Both the position numbers and the translations under genes were made by a program. From positions 1-64,000 of the IMG/VR virus record IMGVR_UViG_3300027969_003844: a stretch of 64,000 nucleotides of DNA, one strand, 5' to 3'. The notes under the pieces are model-generated. The model was not told the DNA's origin. It did no database searches and worked only from the letters and a program-made list of their open reading frames with translations. The DNA is from a virus. Positions 1-6,634 of this stretch are shown here, in pieces; position 1 is the stretch's first letter, and the number at the start of each line of letters is the position of its first letter.

Positions 1-5
1 ATATT

Positions 6-233
6 TTACAAACCTACAGCCTTTTTAATCACATAGCGAGCAATCTTTTCATCAAAATACATTTGGACACCATCCCGCACAGGGTCGGCAACTACAATCT
101 CGCCTAGTTCTGTGGCAAGGGCCTGTGCAAAGCCTGTTAAAATACTTTGCGTATCTTCCATTTGATCTAAGGGATTACGGTCCAGAATTTCTGAATATTT
201 TGAAATAAGATTTTCTACGTTTGAATTAATCAT
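6..233 (-). CDS. hypothetical small protein, 75 aa
   Basis: No family recognised. Small acidic, probably helical protein. I chose the ATG at 233, which has CAGGA 7 nt upstream; the longer reading (to 338) would overlap the next gene in another frame. It is the last gene of the co-directional run 1064-6, whose members are joined by overlaps or very short gaps, so it is probably an early accessory protein expressed from the promoter at 1099-1127. Confidence 0.6.
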   Translation of the reverse strand: MINSNVENLISKYSEILDRNPLDQMEDTQSILTGFAQALATELGEIVVADPVRDGVQMYFDEKIARYVIKKAVGL

Positions 234-234
234 A

Positions 235-378
235 TTAAATTCCTGAGTGTAAAGGGTTGCGCTTACGCAAATGGGCCAAGGCCTGTTCTTTTGATTCAAA
301 ACGACCCGAGATAGGAGTCTGATGTGCGCCACGCACAATGTACCATCCGCCCAATAAACCGTTATAAATGACTTTCAT
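235..378 (-). CDS. hypothetical small protein, 47 aa
   Basis: Reads MKVIYNGLLGGWYIVRG at the N-terminus and continues as a small beta-rich basic protein. GGAGA lies upstream of the ATG. The start overlaps the stop of the upstream gene as ATGA (375-378), a translational-coupling arrangement. Pattern (WYIVRG, then GRF.SKE.A..HL) resembles small phage proteins, but I cannot name a family. It is a better use of this DNA than the frame-shifted extension of the gene at 6-233. Confidence 0.6.
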   Translation of the reverse strand: MKVIYNGLLGGWYIVRGAHQTPISGRFESKEQALAHLRKRNPLHSGI

Positions 379-542
379 TGTAATGTCTCCAATTCTGTAC
401 GAATCACAAGTTCTTGTTCTATGATCGAAATCATAATCTCGTCAAATACATTCCGACTGACCAGTGATCTGTACAATGCCAGCTGTTTTTGCAAAGCTGG
501 CGTGGTCATAGCCTGTATGTTCTTGTGGATGTCTTTGCTCAT
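375..542 (-). CDS. hypothetical small protein, 55 aa
   Basis: Predicted helical protein starting MSKDIHKNIQAM. The internal ATG at 542 was chosen because GGAGC sits upstream (TTTGGAGCAATTAAT) and the longer ORF would run into the preceding gene. Function unknown; member of the 1064-6 operon. Confidence 0.6.
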   Translation of the reverse strand: MSKDIHKNIQAMTTPALQKQLALYRSLVSRNVFDEIMISIIEQELVIRTELETLQ

Positions 543-543
543 A

Positions 544-822
544 TTAATTGCTCCAAAATGCTTCGCTGTCAACACGGCAAGCCCAAGGTGTGTCAGCATC
601 AATTTCTACTGCCTTGCCTGTCATCATATTGCGGACAGTGATCTTAGGCGCACGATAAGTTTCGCGAGCAACAATGTTCAATTCGTTTTCGTTCCAACCT
701 GCTTTGCGGCAAAGACGTGTACGAGTTGCTTTAGCGGCACCAAAAGTTTTGTATGCACGGGTCCGGTTAGGACCATCTGTAACAATAAGGCCGGTGCCTT
801 TGGAAACGATTACGAAGCTCAT
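544..822 (-). CDS. hypothetical protein, 92 aa
   Basis: Small basic protein with an N-terminal beta region (MSFVIVSKGTGLIV), a helical middle rich in Arg and Lys, and a C-terminal beta region. AAGGAG precedes the ATG. The Shine-Dalgarno of the next gene lies inside its 3' end. No family recognised; the basic N-terminal half could bind nucleic acid, which is only an inference from composition. Confidence 0.7.
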   Translation of the reverse strand: MSFVIVSKGTGLIVTDGPNRTRAYKTFGAAKATRTRLCRKAGWNENELNIVARETYRAPKITVRNMMTGKAVEIDADTPWACRVDSEAFWSN

Positions 823-836
823 GGTGATCTCCTTAA

Positions 837-1064
837 TTAAGCTGAAACTCGTGCATCCATCATTTCTGACAGGATGAATTTGGCAATGTTGATTTGTTTA
901 CGGGCCTGTTCAGTGCGACCCATTGCAAGTAATTCTTGCGAGTCTGACAACACACCCATAGCAACCATTTCAAGACCGGAAAATTTAGCAGTGATGCTGT
1001 TCATGTATTCTTCGCGGATTTGAGCTTCGGACATTCCGTAGCAGTTTGTTTCAAATTCTGTCAT
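837..1064 (-). CDS. hypothetical protein, 75 aa
   Basis: Helical acidic protein (MTEFETNCYGMSEAQIREEY), a pattern seen in small phage early proteins but without a known function. AGGAG precedes the start. First gene of the 1064-6 operon, directly downstream of the strong promoter at 1099-1127, so it should be among the earliest expressed genes here. Confidence 0.7.
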   Translation of the reverse strand: MTEFETNCYGMSEAQIREEYMNSITAKFSGLEMVAMGVLSDSQELLAMGRTEQARKQINIAKFILSEMMDARVSA

Positions 1065-1098
1065 TTTTAAACTCCTGTTTGTTGCTGTCTATGTGTTT

Positions 1099-1127
1099 AT
1101 TATAGTGCATCAGGGCCAAATGGTCAA
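1099..1127 (-). promoter_or_regulatory. sigma70-type promoter, TTGACC-17-TATAAT
   Basis: The -35 TTGACC (1122-1127) and -10 TATAAT (1099-1104) are separated by 17 bp, giving a leader of about 28 nt before ATG 1064. The 60 bp upstream carry A-tracts repeating about every 11 bp and a copy of the GTTGT-type 16-mer (1169-1184). Near-consensus host promoter, so probably used early in infection. Confidence 0.85.
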
Positions 1128-1168
1128 CCGTTTTCTGGCATTTTTGGCAGTTTTTTAGCTCAAAAACC

Positions 1169-1184
1169 GTTGTTTTTTAGCAAC
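1169..1184. repeat. dispersed 16-mer, copy 1 (variant)
   Basis: A partly palindromic 16-mer of the form GTTGTWTTTTWRCAAC; here GTTGTTTTTTAGCAAC. Its ends form a 4-bp stem around a T-rich loop. Other copies are at 2357, 2391 (inverted), 2767, 42699 and 47211, nearly all between the stop of one gene and the promoter of the next. Confidence 0.7.
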
Positions 1185-1277
1185 AAAAGTGTAACATTAA
1201 GTATTACTGTTTATACCGTTTAATTGTATGTCAAAAGCCCATATATCTGAGGGCATTGATCACACAATACTCCTGTA

Positions 1278-1517
1278 TCATCGACCCCAGTCCTTATGAT
1301 CGCCATTGGCTTCGTTCCAAGCATATCCGGCCATGTAGTCTGCAATCTCTTCTGGTGTGAGATCCTTTTTTGTAGAGCCTGAGTTACCGCCTACTCCACC
1401 TTTGTGCGGGCTAGCAAGCCGGCCGTAGTAGCTGTCAGCTGAACCACGATCAAACGGATCACCATGTTCAACTTCATATGTACGACCGTTGTATTTTACT
1501 GTGTAACCTGTTTTCAT
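1278..1517 (-). CDS. hypothetical protein, 79 aa
   Basis: Begins MKTGYTVKYNGRTYEVEHGD and ends in an acidic segment with YMAGYAWNEANGDHKDWG. The D-x-x-AGY...N...KDWG pattern is familiar from small phage proteins of unknown function. AAGGGGG precedes the ATG. Third gene of a likely operon starting at 2270. Confidence 0.7.
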   Translation of the reverse strand: MKTGYTVKYNGRTYEVEHGDPFDRGSADSYYGRLASPHKGGVGGNSGSTKKDLTPEEIADYMAGYAWNEANGDHKDWGR

Positions 1518-1529
1518 TTTTCCCCCTTA

Positions 1530-1934
1530 TTAAGAATCAATTGCTTTACGAAAAATAATCTCTTGCCTGGCAAACGCATCCTGTTCCCAGGGCTGATCCA
1601 GGTATTTGGTGCGTTTGGTGTAACGCCGACCTGCCCAATAATGTACACCATTGACACTTCGAAGAATGCCTTTGGCCATTTGTCTAACGTGGACCATTTC
1701 ATGCGCCAGGGTTAAACCAATGTCCTTGATACTCATTCTAGGTTGTATAACAACCACATAACTGTCAATGATGTCAACTGGAACTGTCATGCCCATGCCG
1801 TCACAGTCGCTTTCTAAACGAATCAGCACAGCCTTGCGACTGTTTGATAGTCCCAATTGCTCAATCATTGAAGGCAATATGGCTTCAATGAACTTGCGCT
1901 TTTTTGCACTGGCGCCATCAACTTTAAATTCCAT
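1530..1934 (-). CDS. putative zinc metallopeptidase-like protein (HExxH)
   Basis: 134 aa with HEMVH at residues 78-82 and a downstream PWEQDAF (E117) that would supply the third zinc ligand, as in gluzincin-like and SprT-related phage proteins. The first 60 residues are beta-rich and probably form the substrate-facing sheet. Substrate unknown. It sits between a GIY-YIG protein and an unknown small gene in an operon driven by the promoter at 2277-2305. A second HExxH protein (SprT-like) lies at 47231-47674 and is distinct in sequence. Confidence 0.75.
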   Translation of the reverse strand: MEFKVDGASAKKRKFIEAILPSMIEQLGLSNSRKAVLIRLESDCDGMGMTVPVDIIDSYVVVIQPRMSIKDIGLTLAHEMVHVRQMAKGILRSVNGVHYWAGRRYTKRTKYLDQPWEQDAFARQEIIFRKAIDS

Positions 1935-1943
1935 CTTGTTTCC

Positions 1944-2270
1944 TTACAGTGAGTTAAGAGCTGGTTGCATGACTGCAATCAATTCACGTTCACGAGCATG
2001 AGCCGCTGTTTTACCGCGCACCACTTCCAGCAAGTAGGCAGTAAAGCCTTCACGACCATGTGTACGAAGTGCCTCACACAGGTTCCAGTTCTTGCTTTCT
2101 GTTTTTGCACGGCTCAAGTGACGGTTAAAACGTCCACGCACAGAGCTCAATGCAGTACCATCTACCACAGTGATACCAATGTAGCTTTCACCTGTGACTT
2201 CGCAAAACAATTCGTAAATTGCATGATTGCGATCGGTACGGCGCTTGCGGGTTACTGTTTTGCTGTTCAT
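1944..2270 (-). CDS. GIY-YIG-like nuclease domain protein
   Basis: 108 aa. The pattern YELFCEVTGESYIGIT fits the GIY-YIG signature (Y-x-[CF]...-YIG), followed by an Arg-rich helix (R.RFNRHLSRA) and ERELI, which gives the conserved Glu. Free-standing GIY-YIG proteins in T4-like phages are often homing or repair-type nucleases; which applies is not visible. Its ATG has no Shine-Dalgarno and lies only 6 nt after a perfect -10 box, so the mRNA is predicted to be leaderless. Confidence 0.7.
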   Translation of the reverse strand: MNSKTVTRKRRTDRNHAIYELFCEVTGESYIGITVVDGTALSSVRGRFNRHLSRAKTESKNWNLCEALRTHGREGFTAYLLEVVRGKTAAHARERELIAVMQPALNSL

Positions 2271-2276
2271 GTTATT

Positions 2277-2305
2277 ATTATAGCCGAAAAGTGGTCCTGC
2301 GTCAA
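2277..2305 (-). promoter_or_regulatory. sigma70-type promoter, TTGACG-17-TATAAT, leaderless start
   Basis: -35 TTGACG (2300-2305), 17-bp spacer, -10 TATAAT (2277-2282), then only AATAAC before ATG 2270. The expected transcription start coincides with the A of the ATG. Upstream on the same strand are four A-tracts spaced about 10-11 bp, typical of curved DNA or an UP-like element. Confidence 0.85.
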
Positions 2306-2355
2306 CCGTTTTTTGGGATTTTTCAGCTTTTTTTTGGGATTTTTGAGCTGATTTT

Positions 2356-2407
2356 TGTTGTATTTTTGCAACAAATCCCCTGCTTTAAGCGTTGCAAAAA
2401 TACAACA
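2356..2407. repeat. 17-bp perfect inverted repeat (two 16-mer copies)
   Basis: Arms 2356-2372 and 2391-2407 pair perfectly over 17 bp with an 18-nt loop. Each arm is one copy of the dispersed 16-mer GTTGTATTTTTGCAAC, in opposite orientations. It starts about 9 nt after the stop of the 2416-2703 gene and lies upstream of the 2277-2305 promoter, so it may terminate or protect the 3' end of that transcript. There is no classical T-run. Confidence 0.8.
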
Positions 2408-2415
2408 GATTTTGC

Positions 2416-2703
2416 TTATTTTTTAGGCAAATCTTTTGCTAATTCGTACCAGCGTGTGGCGTTTTTGTAATTAAAATTGGGATGTCTGAACATATAATCC
2501 CGCTTGCGCTCTGCAATCTCTAGTGCATCTAACATACGCATTTTGTCATTGAATGGCAGTGCCATTAATACTTGATTCATATCTGTAATGTCTAGCATGT
2601 ACTCCACCCATTTTTCTGTGGCTTTTATTTTATGAAAACTGGCTTGCCCTTTGTTATTGTTATTGGTGGCAGTATATTTGCGAATAAAATTAATTGCTTG
2701 CAT
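2416..2703 (-). CDS. hypothetical protein, 95 aa
   Basis: Starts MQAINFIRKYTATNNNNKGQ; the rest is mostly helical and charged. AAGGAG lies upstream of the ATG. No family recognised. It is a single-gene unit flanked by its own promoter (2730-2758) and by the large inverted repeat at 2356-2407. Confidence 0.7.
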   Translation of the reverse strand: MQAINFIRKYTATNNNNKGQASFHKIKATEKWVEYMLDITDMNQVLMALPFNDKMRMLDALEIAERKRDYMFRHPNFNYKNATRWYELAKDLPKK

Positions 2704-2729
2704 AACTACTCCTTTTGAATTGAATGTAT

Positions 2730-2758
2730 ATTATACAATAATATTAATTGTATGTCGA
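2730..2758 (-). promoter_or_regulatory. sigma70-type promoter, TCGACA-17-TATAAT
   Basis: -35 TCGACA (2753-2758), 17 bp, -10 TATAAT (2730-2735), then a leader of about 20 nt containing AAGGAG before ATG 2703. An exact 16-mer repeat copy (2767-2782) lies just upstream. Confidence 0.75.
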
Positions 2759-2766
2759 CAACTGGT

Positions 2767-2782
2767 GTTGTATTTTTGCAAC
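2767..2782. repeat. dispersed 16-mer, exact copy
   Basis: GTTGTATTTTTGCAAC, identical to 2357-2372 and reverse-complementary to 2391-2406. It lies 8 bp upstream of the -35 box of the 2730-2758 promoter, in the divergent region between a minus-strand and a plus-strand gene. Confidence 0.8.
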
Positions 2783-2879
2783 AGGATTTATGTGCTAAAG
2801 TTGTGTGTTTTTTACTGGTTATGAGATAAGTAAATACATGCCTGAGTAGATAATATCAGGATTTCCAAGGATTAATAAA

Positions 2880-3206
2880 ATGAGAACATTGATAATTACC
2901 ACTTACACAAGACCTATTCCTACCAATGGTACCACGCCAGCTGACTGGTGGTGGAACGCAACGACAACAACAGGCCTTCAGAAAAAAGCATTGAATGTAC
3001 ATAAAGGCATGATTCGTGCCAATACCAAGCATGGGAAAGATCAGTATGTATCTTTCCAAATTTTTGCCAACGATGCCGCAGTTACCAGTTATAATACTGA
3101 CCTGGCACTTTCTACTTCAGAATTGCATTTGGCTCAAGCATCATTGAATACCTATAATTCAGCTCGCGGTATTACCAGTACTACAACAACATCACAGATT
3201 GCTTAA
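2880..3206 (+). CDS. hypothetical protein, 108 aa, paralogue of the 3366-3665 product
   Basis: N-terminal MRTLIITTYTRP, a WWW patch near residues 23-25, and a Ser/Thr-rich tail. It shares the order YTRP - WW - aromatic/beta core - YN.A.GIT with the product of 3366-3665, so the two arose by duplication. A late-type box AGTAAATA ends at 2836, about 40 nt upstream. Possibly a small virion or late protein; function unknown. Confidence 0.65.
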   Translation: MRTLIITTYTRPIPTNGTTPADWWWNATTTTGLQKKALNVHKGMIRANTKHGKDQYVSFQIFANDAAVTSYNTDLALSTSELHLAQASLNTYNSARGITSTTTTSQIA

Positions 3207-3222
3207 TACTGAAAACCAAAAT

Positions 3223-3250
3223 AAATGGGCCTAGTGGCCCATTTTGTTTA
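3223..3250 (+). terminator. intrinsic terminator after 2880-3206
   Basis: Stem AAATGGGCC (3223-3231) / GGCCCATTT (3236-3244) with loop TAGT, followed by TGTTTA. It begins about 16 nt after the stop codon and separates the two paralogous genes. Confidence 0.8.
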
Positions 3251-3322
3251 TCTGCTACTTATTTTACAATAACAATTTGCCCATAATTGATATGAAAGTG
3301 CATGTACGCAATTAAATAATCA

Positions 3323-3329
3323 CTAAATA
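3323..3329 (+). promoter_or_regulatory. late-promoter-like CTAAATA box
   Basis: CTAAATA lies 36 nt upstream of the ATG at 3366 and resembles the T4 late consensus TATAAATA. The same box occurs on the minus strand at 8739, 21827 and 28051, and related boxes are elsewhere. No good -35 is present, as expected for a gp55-type late promoter. Confidence 0.5.
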
Positions 3330-3365
3330 AAGAATATGCAAAACAATTTGCTAAGGAGATATTAA

Positions 3366-3665
3366 ATGAAAACTATCGAAACTACAATTTACACTCGCCC
3401 AGAAGTTGACGAAGGCGAAATGTTAAAGCCTTGGTGGCAACCAAATGAAGACCAGCGCAAGGCATTGCGTCAAAATAACGTAGCAATTGCTCGTACAGGC
3501 ACAAGCCCAACAACTCAACTTGAAGTAATTTATTTTAATACTGAAAAGGCCATGGACACATGGAAAGCCAAAGCTGAAGTTCAAGCAGTGGCTGCCGCTC
3601 GTGATGCATATAATGCTGCCAATGGCATCACTGCGTCTGCTACTTCAATTGCAACAACAGCGTAA
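3366..3665 (+). CDS. hypothetical protein, 99 aa, paralogue of the 2880-3206 product
   Basis: AAGGAG precedes the ATG. Shares YTRP, a WW pair and the C-terminal DAYNAANGITA pattern with the upstream protein. The central part is charged and helical. The downstream RlmN-like gene starts about 30 nt after its stop, so both may be on one transcript. Function unknown. Confidence 0.65.
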   Translation: MKTIETTIYTRPEVDEGEMLKPWWQPNEDQRKALRQNNVAIARTGTSPTTQLEVIYFNTEKAMDTWKAKAEVQAVAAARDAYNAANGITASATSIATTA

Positions 3666-3693
3666 TTGGTATATTAATAGGTTGGCTCCGGCA

Positions 3694-4548
3694 ATGAGCA
3701 TCAGAGTATTAAAAGAATTAAAAAGTGTTAATTCCAATAGTAAAAAACTAGTGTTTGCACTGCAAGATGACACTCAAATAGAAAGTGTCATCTTGCCACA
3801 TCCGTTTGATGAATCATTGTTTGGTATTTGTGTAAGTGTGCAGGTAGGGTGTGCAGTTGGTTGTACATTTTGCCAAACAGGTAAAGATGGGCTAACCCGC
3901 AATCTTTCGTCAGACGAAATAATTTATCAATTTGAATTTGCACAACAGCAACAGTATCCAAAAAATATAAGAACTGTAGTTTTTATGGGCATGGGAGATT
4001 CTGCTCATAATATTGATAATGTACTAACGGCTGTTGACGAATTTGCCAACAGAGGCCTGGATCCAAATAACATTATTGTTAGCTCAGTTGGTACACCCAA
4101 GTTTTTTGATAAACTAGAATCATCAGCGGTCAAACCTCGACTGGCCATTAGTCTACATTCTGCTGTGGATGCCACTAGAAAATCTATTATTCCAATGAGT
4201 AATTTAATGCCGATTAAAGATTTAATTAAACGTGCAACTGATTATGCCAGGATAGATAGGACTGTAATGTTCCAATGGACCTTATTGGCCGGCATTAATG
4301 ATTCAGAATCTGAAATTGATGCCCTGGTAAACTTGCTAGCACCATTCAAAGATCGTGCTGTTATACAAATAATTCCCTGGAATTACGTTGAAGGAACACC
4401 ACATACCCCATCTCCAGAATTTAGAATATTAGAAATACTTGATATTCTTGGTAAGTTAGGATTTCAACATTCCAGAAGATATTCACATGGCAAAGATATT
4501 GGCGCGGCATGCGGACAATTATCTAAATTATCTAAAAATACAATTTAA
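3694..4548 (+). CDS. RlmN/Cfr-family radical SAM methyltransferase-like protein, short form
   Basis: 285 aa. The radical SAM cluster motif is C53-x3-C57-x2-C60 (VGCAVGCTFC), followed by MGMGD (MGMGEP in RlmN) and IPWN. Both extra catalytic cysteines of the RlmN/Cfr mechanism are present: C46 (FGICVSVQVG) and C274 (GAACGQL). Bacterial RlmN is about 380 aa and methylates A2503 of 23S rRNA and A37 of some tRNAs; this protein lacks most of the N-terminal RNA-binding domain, so its substrate may differ. Start at ATG 3694; no strong Shine-Dalgarno, and a TTG at 3682 is an alternative. Confidence 0.88.
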   Translation: MSIRVLKELKSVNSNSKKLVFALQDDTQIESVILPHPFDESLFGICVSVQVGCAVGCTFCQTGKDGLTRNLSSDEIIYQFEFAQQQQYPKNIRTVVFMGMGDSAHNIDNVLTAVDEFANRGLDPNNIIVSSVGTPKFFDKLESSAVKPRLAISLHSAVDATRKSIIPMSNLMPIKDLIKRATDYARIDRTVMFQWTLLAGINDSESEIDALVNLLAPFKDRAVIQIIPWNYVEGTPHTPSPEFRILEILDILGKLGFQHSRRYSHGKDIGAACGQLSKLSKNTI

Positions 4549-4562
4549 TTTAGACCCAAATT

Positions 4563-4590
4563 AAAAATAGGCCTTAAAGGCCTATTTTTT
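4563..4590. terminator. bidirectional intrinsic terminator
   Basis: 11-bp perfect stem (4563-4573 / 4579-4589) with loop TTAAA, an A-run on one side and a T-run on the other. It lies between the convergent RlmN-like gene and lipoprotein gene and overlaps the latter's stop codon. Confidence 0.9.
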
Positions 4591-4987
4591 ATCGTCCAAT
4601 ACCTTGTCGGTATGCTTCTTGTTCTCTACGTCGTTGTTCTTCTAAATAACGTTGACGTGCGCCACGTTGACAAGCTTCGCGTTCACGATAGGTTGGATAT
4701 GAATTGCACACTGGACTAACAATGACCACACGCTCATGACTTAGTGCAGGCTCGCGAACCACTACAGTTCTACCTCCGCTTTGTTGTGCATCCATGCTGG
4801 CACCAACATTGCTACCAATTGCGGCACCAGCCATTGCACCAACACCTGTGGCCAGTACGCCACCAACCGAGTGGCCCAAGATACCGCCAGCAACTGCACC
4901 AGTTACTGCACCTGCGTCACGATTGGTTGCACAACCTGTAAGTGAAAGGCCTGCTACAATTGCTGAAATTATTACAATATGTTTCAT
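4589..4987 (-). CDS. glycine-zipper lipoprotein
   Basis: 132 aa. The signal peptide ends in lipobox LTGC (C19), then a Gly/Ala-rich zipper (residues about 25-65, e.g. GAVAGGILGH, GAMAGAAIGS) as in 17-kDa surface antigen or YMGG-type outer-membrane lipoproteins, and a C-terminal Arg/Glu-rich region. Probably sorted to the host envelope, where it could act in superinfection exclusion or lysis; that role is inferred. ATG 4987 with GGAGA upstream. It is a monocistronic unit with its own strong promoter and terminator. Confidence 0.8.
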   Translation of the reverse strand: MKHIVIISAIVAGLSLTGCATNRDAGAVTGAVAGGILGHSVGGVLATGVGAMAGAAIGSNVGASMDAQQSGGRTVVVREPALSHERVVIVSPVCNSYPTYREREACQRGARQRYLEEQRRREQEAYRQGIGR

Positions 4988-5019
4988 CAAATATTCTCCA
5001 CGTTTCTGTAAACAACTAT

Positions 5020-5048
5020 AATATAGTGTATAACAAGATATTTGTCAA
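5020..5048 (-). promoter_or_regulatory. sigma70-type promoter, TTGACA-17-TATATT
   Basis: -35 TTGACA (5043-5048), -10 TATATT (5020-5025), exact 17-bp spacing, leader of about 25-30 nt before ATG 4987. Drives only the lipoprotein gene. Confidence 0.85.
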
Positions 5049-5061
5049 GTCATTATGGACA

Positions 5062-5171
5062 AATAGCATTAAAATGCTCACTTTTGGGGTTCCGGTAGCG
5101 AATCGGATGGCCCAGGCCAGCAGCCGGCCCACACTTACGGTAACAAGTACCGGTCCTAAGGTGTGTTCTTA
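5062..5171. other. G+C-rich structured intergenic segment
   Basis: Between the S74 gene stop (5172) and the lipoprotein promoter. It contains AGCATT/AATGCT (5065-5078), then a conspicuously G+C-rich block with CCGGTA (5092-5097) pairing TACCGG (5148-5153), enclosing several GGCC repeats and a CTTACGGTAACAAG mini-hairpin (5134-5147). CACAC (5130-5134) could also pair GTGTG (5161-5165). No convincing ORF or tRNA fold. Possible structured RNA or 3' UTR element. Confidence 0.5.
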
Positions 5172-5435
5172 TTATTCTTTTGCGGCAGTTTTCAGACCTA
5201 GTTCTAATTCCAAGTCTGGCAACTCCATGTAATTTACCTGATAAAAACCAGCGTCGTTAATTTCAACGGCATGAGCATATTCAGTTTCCAATAACTCTTG
5301 TGCAATAACACCAATCTCAGTTGTTGTTTTGCCTAGATAGTTATATGAATATACGTTAAATCCGGCAACCTGGCCAAGTAGTACGATATTTTCTTTTAAG
5401 CGTCGATCGCTAAATTTAATTGTTTTATTAGTCAT
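5172..5435 (-). CDS. free-standing peptidase S74 / intramolecular chaperone domain
   Basis: 87 aa made up almost entirely of the S74 domain seen at the C-terminus of endosialidases and many phage fibres. FSDRRLKENI gives the Ser9-Lys14 pair (S-D-x-x-L-K) that performs autocleavage in the family; YLGKTTTEIGVIAQELLE is also typical. Normally this domain assists trimerisation of the fibre to which it is fused and then cleaves itself off. Here there is no fibre part, so it may act in trans on fibres encoded at 13.5-21.2 kb. Confidence 0.85.
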   Translation of the reverse strand: MTNKTIKFSDRRLKENIVLLGQVAGFNVYSYNYLGKTTTEIGVIAQELLETEYAHAVEINDAGFYQVNYMELPDLELELGLKTAAKE

Positions 5436-5467
5436 TTTTAACTCTTTAAATGTTATCTACATATTCA

Positions 5468-6043
5468 CTATGAAGACATTATACGGTTTTGAATTATCTC
5501 TATAGTTTTATTGCTTAACACTACTTCATAATGATTCAATGGTAATTCGATAAGTTCCATGTCTGGTCTTGCACGTTGGCTTTCTATTGTAACTACTCCA
5601 TCATTTTCTACAGTTATCCAAGGACTTTGTCCGGCTGTGGTAACAACTTGAGTCCAAGGCGCAGGCAATGATATTGATTTAACTGCACTCATTGGCGCAC
5701 TCAGGGTTCCAATATCACGCATAAGTTGGTTAAATGGCAAAAAGTAGCGAGCAATATCTGCTTCGTGACAACCTCCGTATGGTGTACTTAGCGTTACAGC
5801 ACCACATGTTTTTTCCTTAAATTCATTTGCAAGATGTAAGGCATATATTCCGCCCAGGCTATGTGCAATAAAGAATACATCGTCATTGATATCTTTTATA
5901 CTACTGCACATGGTTTTGAAATTTTGTTTAAACCCCTTTGAACTCTTGTATTCAAACGCAATGTCATTGCCACCTATACAGCTACGTATATAGGTAAAAC
6001 TCTCCGACGTAGCACTGGCACCGTGGATATAAACCAACATCAT
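5468..6043 (-). CDS. alpha/beta hydrolase (lipase/esterase-like)
   Basis: 191 aa from MMLVYIHGAS. The nucleophile elbow AHSLGG and the N-terminal VYIHG oxyanion strand are clear; the late acidic segment (ENDGVV) and NHYEVV fit Asp and His of the triad. Substrate unknown; a lysis or cell-envelope role is possible. Start at 6043, 2 nt after the stop of the small upstream gene; an ATG at 6070 would overlap it. Confidence 0.75.
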   Translation of the reverse strand: MMLVYIHGASATSESFTYIRSCIGGNDIAFEYKSSKGFKQNFKTMCSSIKDINDDVFFIAHSLGGIYALHLANEFKEKTCGAVTLSTPYGGCHEADIARYFLPFNQLMRDIGTLSAPMSAVKSISLPAPWTQVVTTAGQSPWITVENDGVVTIESQRARPDMELIELPLNHYEVVLSNKTIEIIQNRIMSS

Positions 6044-6045
6044 AT

Positions 6046-6186
6046 TCAGTGTTTTCCACTGGCCAACCATGCGGCATTGCCTACAAATAACAGTTCAATG
6101 CCTACAATAGGATCCAGATTAAAACTGACTACTACAGCACCTGCTAACATGATAGCAAAGCATAACCATTTGATAGCGGTCAACAT
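6046..6186 (-). CDS. small membrane protein, 46 aa
   Basis: One long hydrophobic segment (WLCFAIMLAGAVVVSF) followed by a second short one, starting MLTAIK. GGGAG lies 6 nt before the ATG, inside the end of the cupin gene region, and the stop leads directly into the hydrolase start. Could be a small envelope protein; no family recognised. Confidence 0.65.
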   Translation of the reverse strand: MLTAIKWLCFAIMLAGAVVVSFNLDPIVGIELLFVGNAAWLASGKH

Positions 6187-6189
6187 GTA

Positions 6190-6606
6190 TTACTCCCAAG
6201 GAGTAGGATCCGGTATAGCACAAGGACCTTCAGCAGGTTCTGTACCATAATCAGCTGGAGTTATGATTTCCAAATACTCCATGTCTGGACTGTAGTCGTA
6301 CAAGTAATGCACAATGCCTGGACGTTGCTGTACACAATCTCCGGCTTCAACCAAATGAATTTTGTCTTCGTACATGAACCGGGCCCAACCCTTTAACATA
6401 TAAACGATTTGGAACTCGGCCACGTGAATGTGCCAGCCTGTACCGCCTGAACCTTCTGGTGGCAAGTTGGCTCGAGTAATATGTGCCAGTACTCGTCCGT
6501 TGGTTGCATCTGCTACGCCAAGATCTTTGTACAGGAAAAAGTCGCGTAAACCGCCACCCTTAAACTCTACTTCAGAACCTTTAACGTGTGAAAACTTTGT
6601 AGTCAT
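6190..6606 (-). CDS. cupin-domain protein
   Basis: 138 aa. Cupin motif 1 is seen as GWHIHVAEFQIVYMLKGWA (G-x-H-x-H-x...E-x...G) and motif 2 as AGDCVQQRPGIVHYLY (G-D...P-x-x-x-H). His and Glu residues would bind one metal. Single-domain cupins include isomerases and dioxygenases; the substrate is not evident. GAGAG precedes the start. In a co-directional group with the membrane peptide and hydrolase. Confidence 0.8.
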   Translation of the reverse strand: MTTKFSHVKGSEVEFKGGGLRDFFLYKDLGVADATNGRVLAHITRANLPPEGSGGTGWHIHVAEFQIVYMLKGWARFMYEDKIHLVEAGDCVQQRPGIVHYLYDYSPDMEYLEIITPADYGTEPAEGPCAIPDPTPWE

Positions 6607-6634
6607 TGTTGTCTCTCTAGTATTTTAATTTATT

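Noticed and set aside
234-338. N-terminal extension of the 6-233 gene
   Set aside because: It would cover most of a well-supported gene (235-378) in another frame and ignores the ribosome site before ATG 233.
1200-1277. Tiny ORF (19 codons) and TTGACA near 1226 as a promoter
   Set aside because: The TTGACA has only 13 bp to the nearest TATAAA-like box and the tiny ORF's ribosome site is too far away.
5081-5165. G+C-rich island as a tRNA gene
   Set aside because: Closing pairs are too far apart and there is no TTC-loop or anticodon arm; left as a structured segment only.
4942-5232. Plus-strand ORF across the lipoprotein promoter
   Set aside because: It crosses a clear minus-strand promoter and the antisense of two genes, with no ribosome site or recognisable product.
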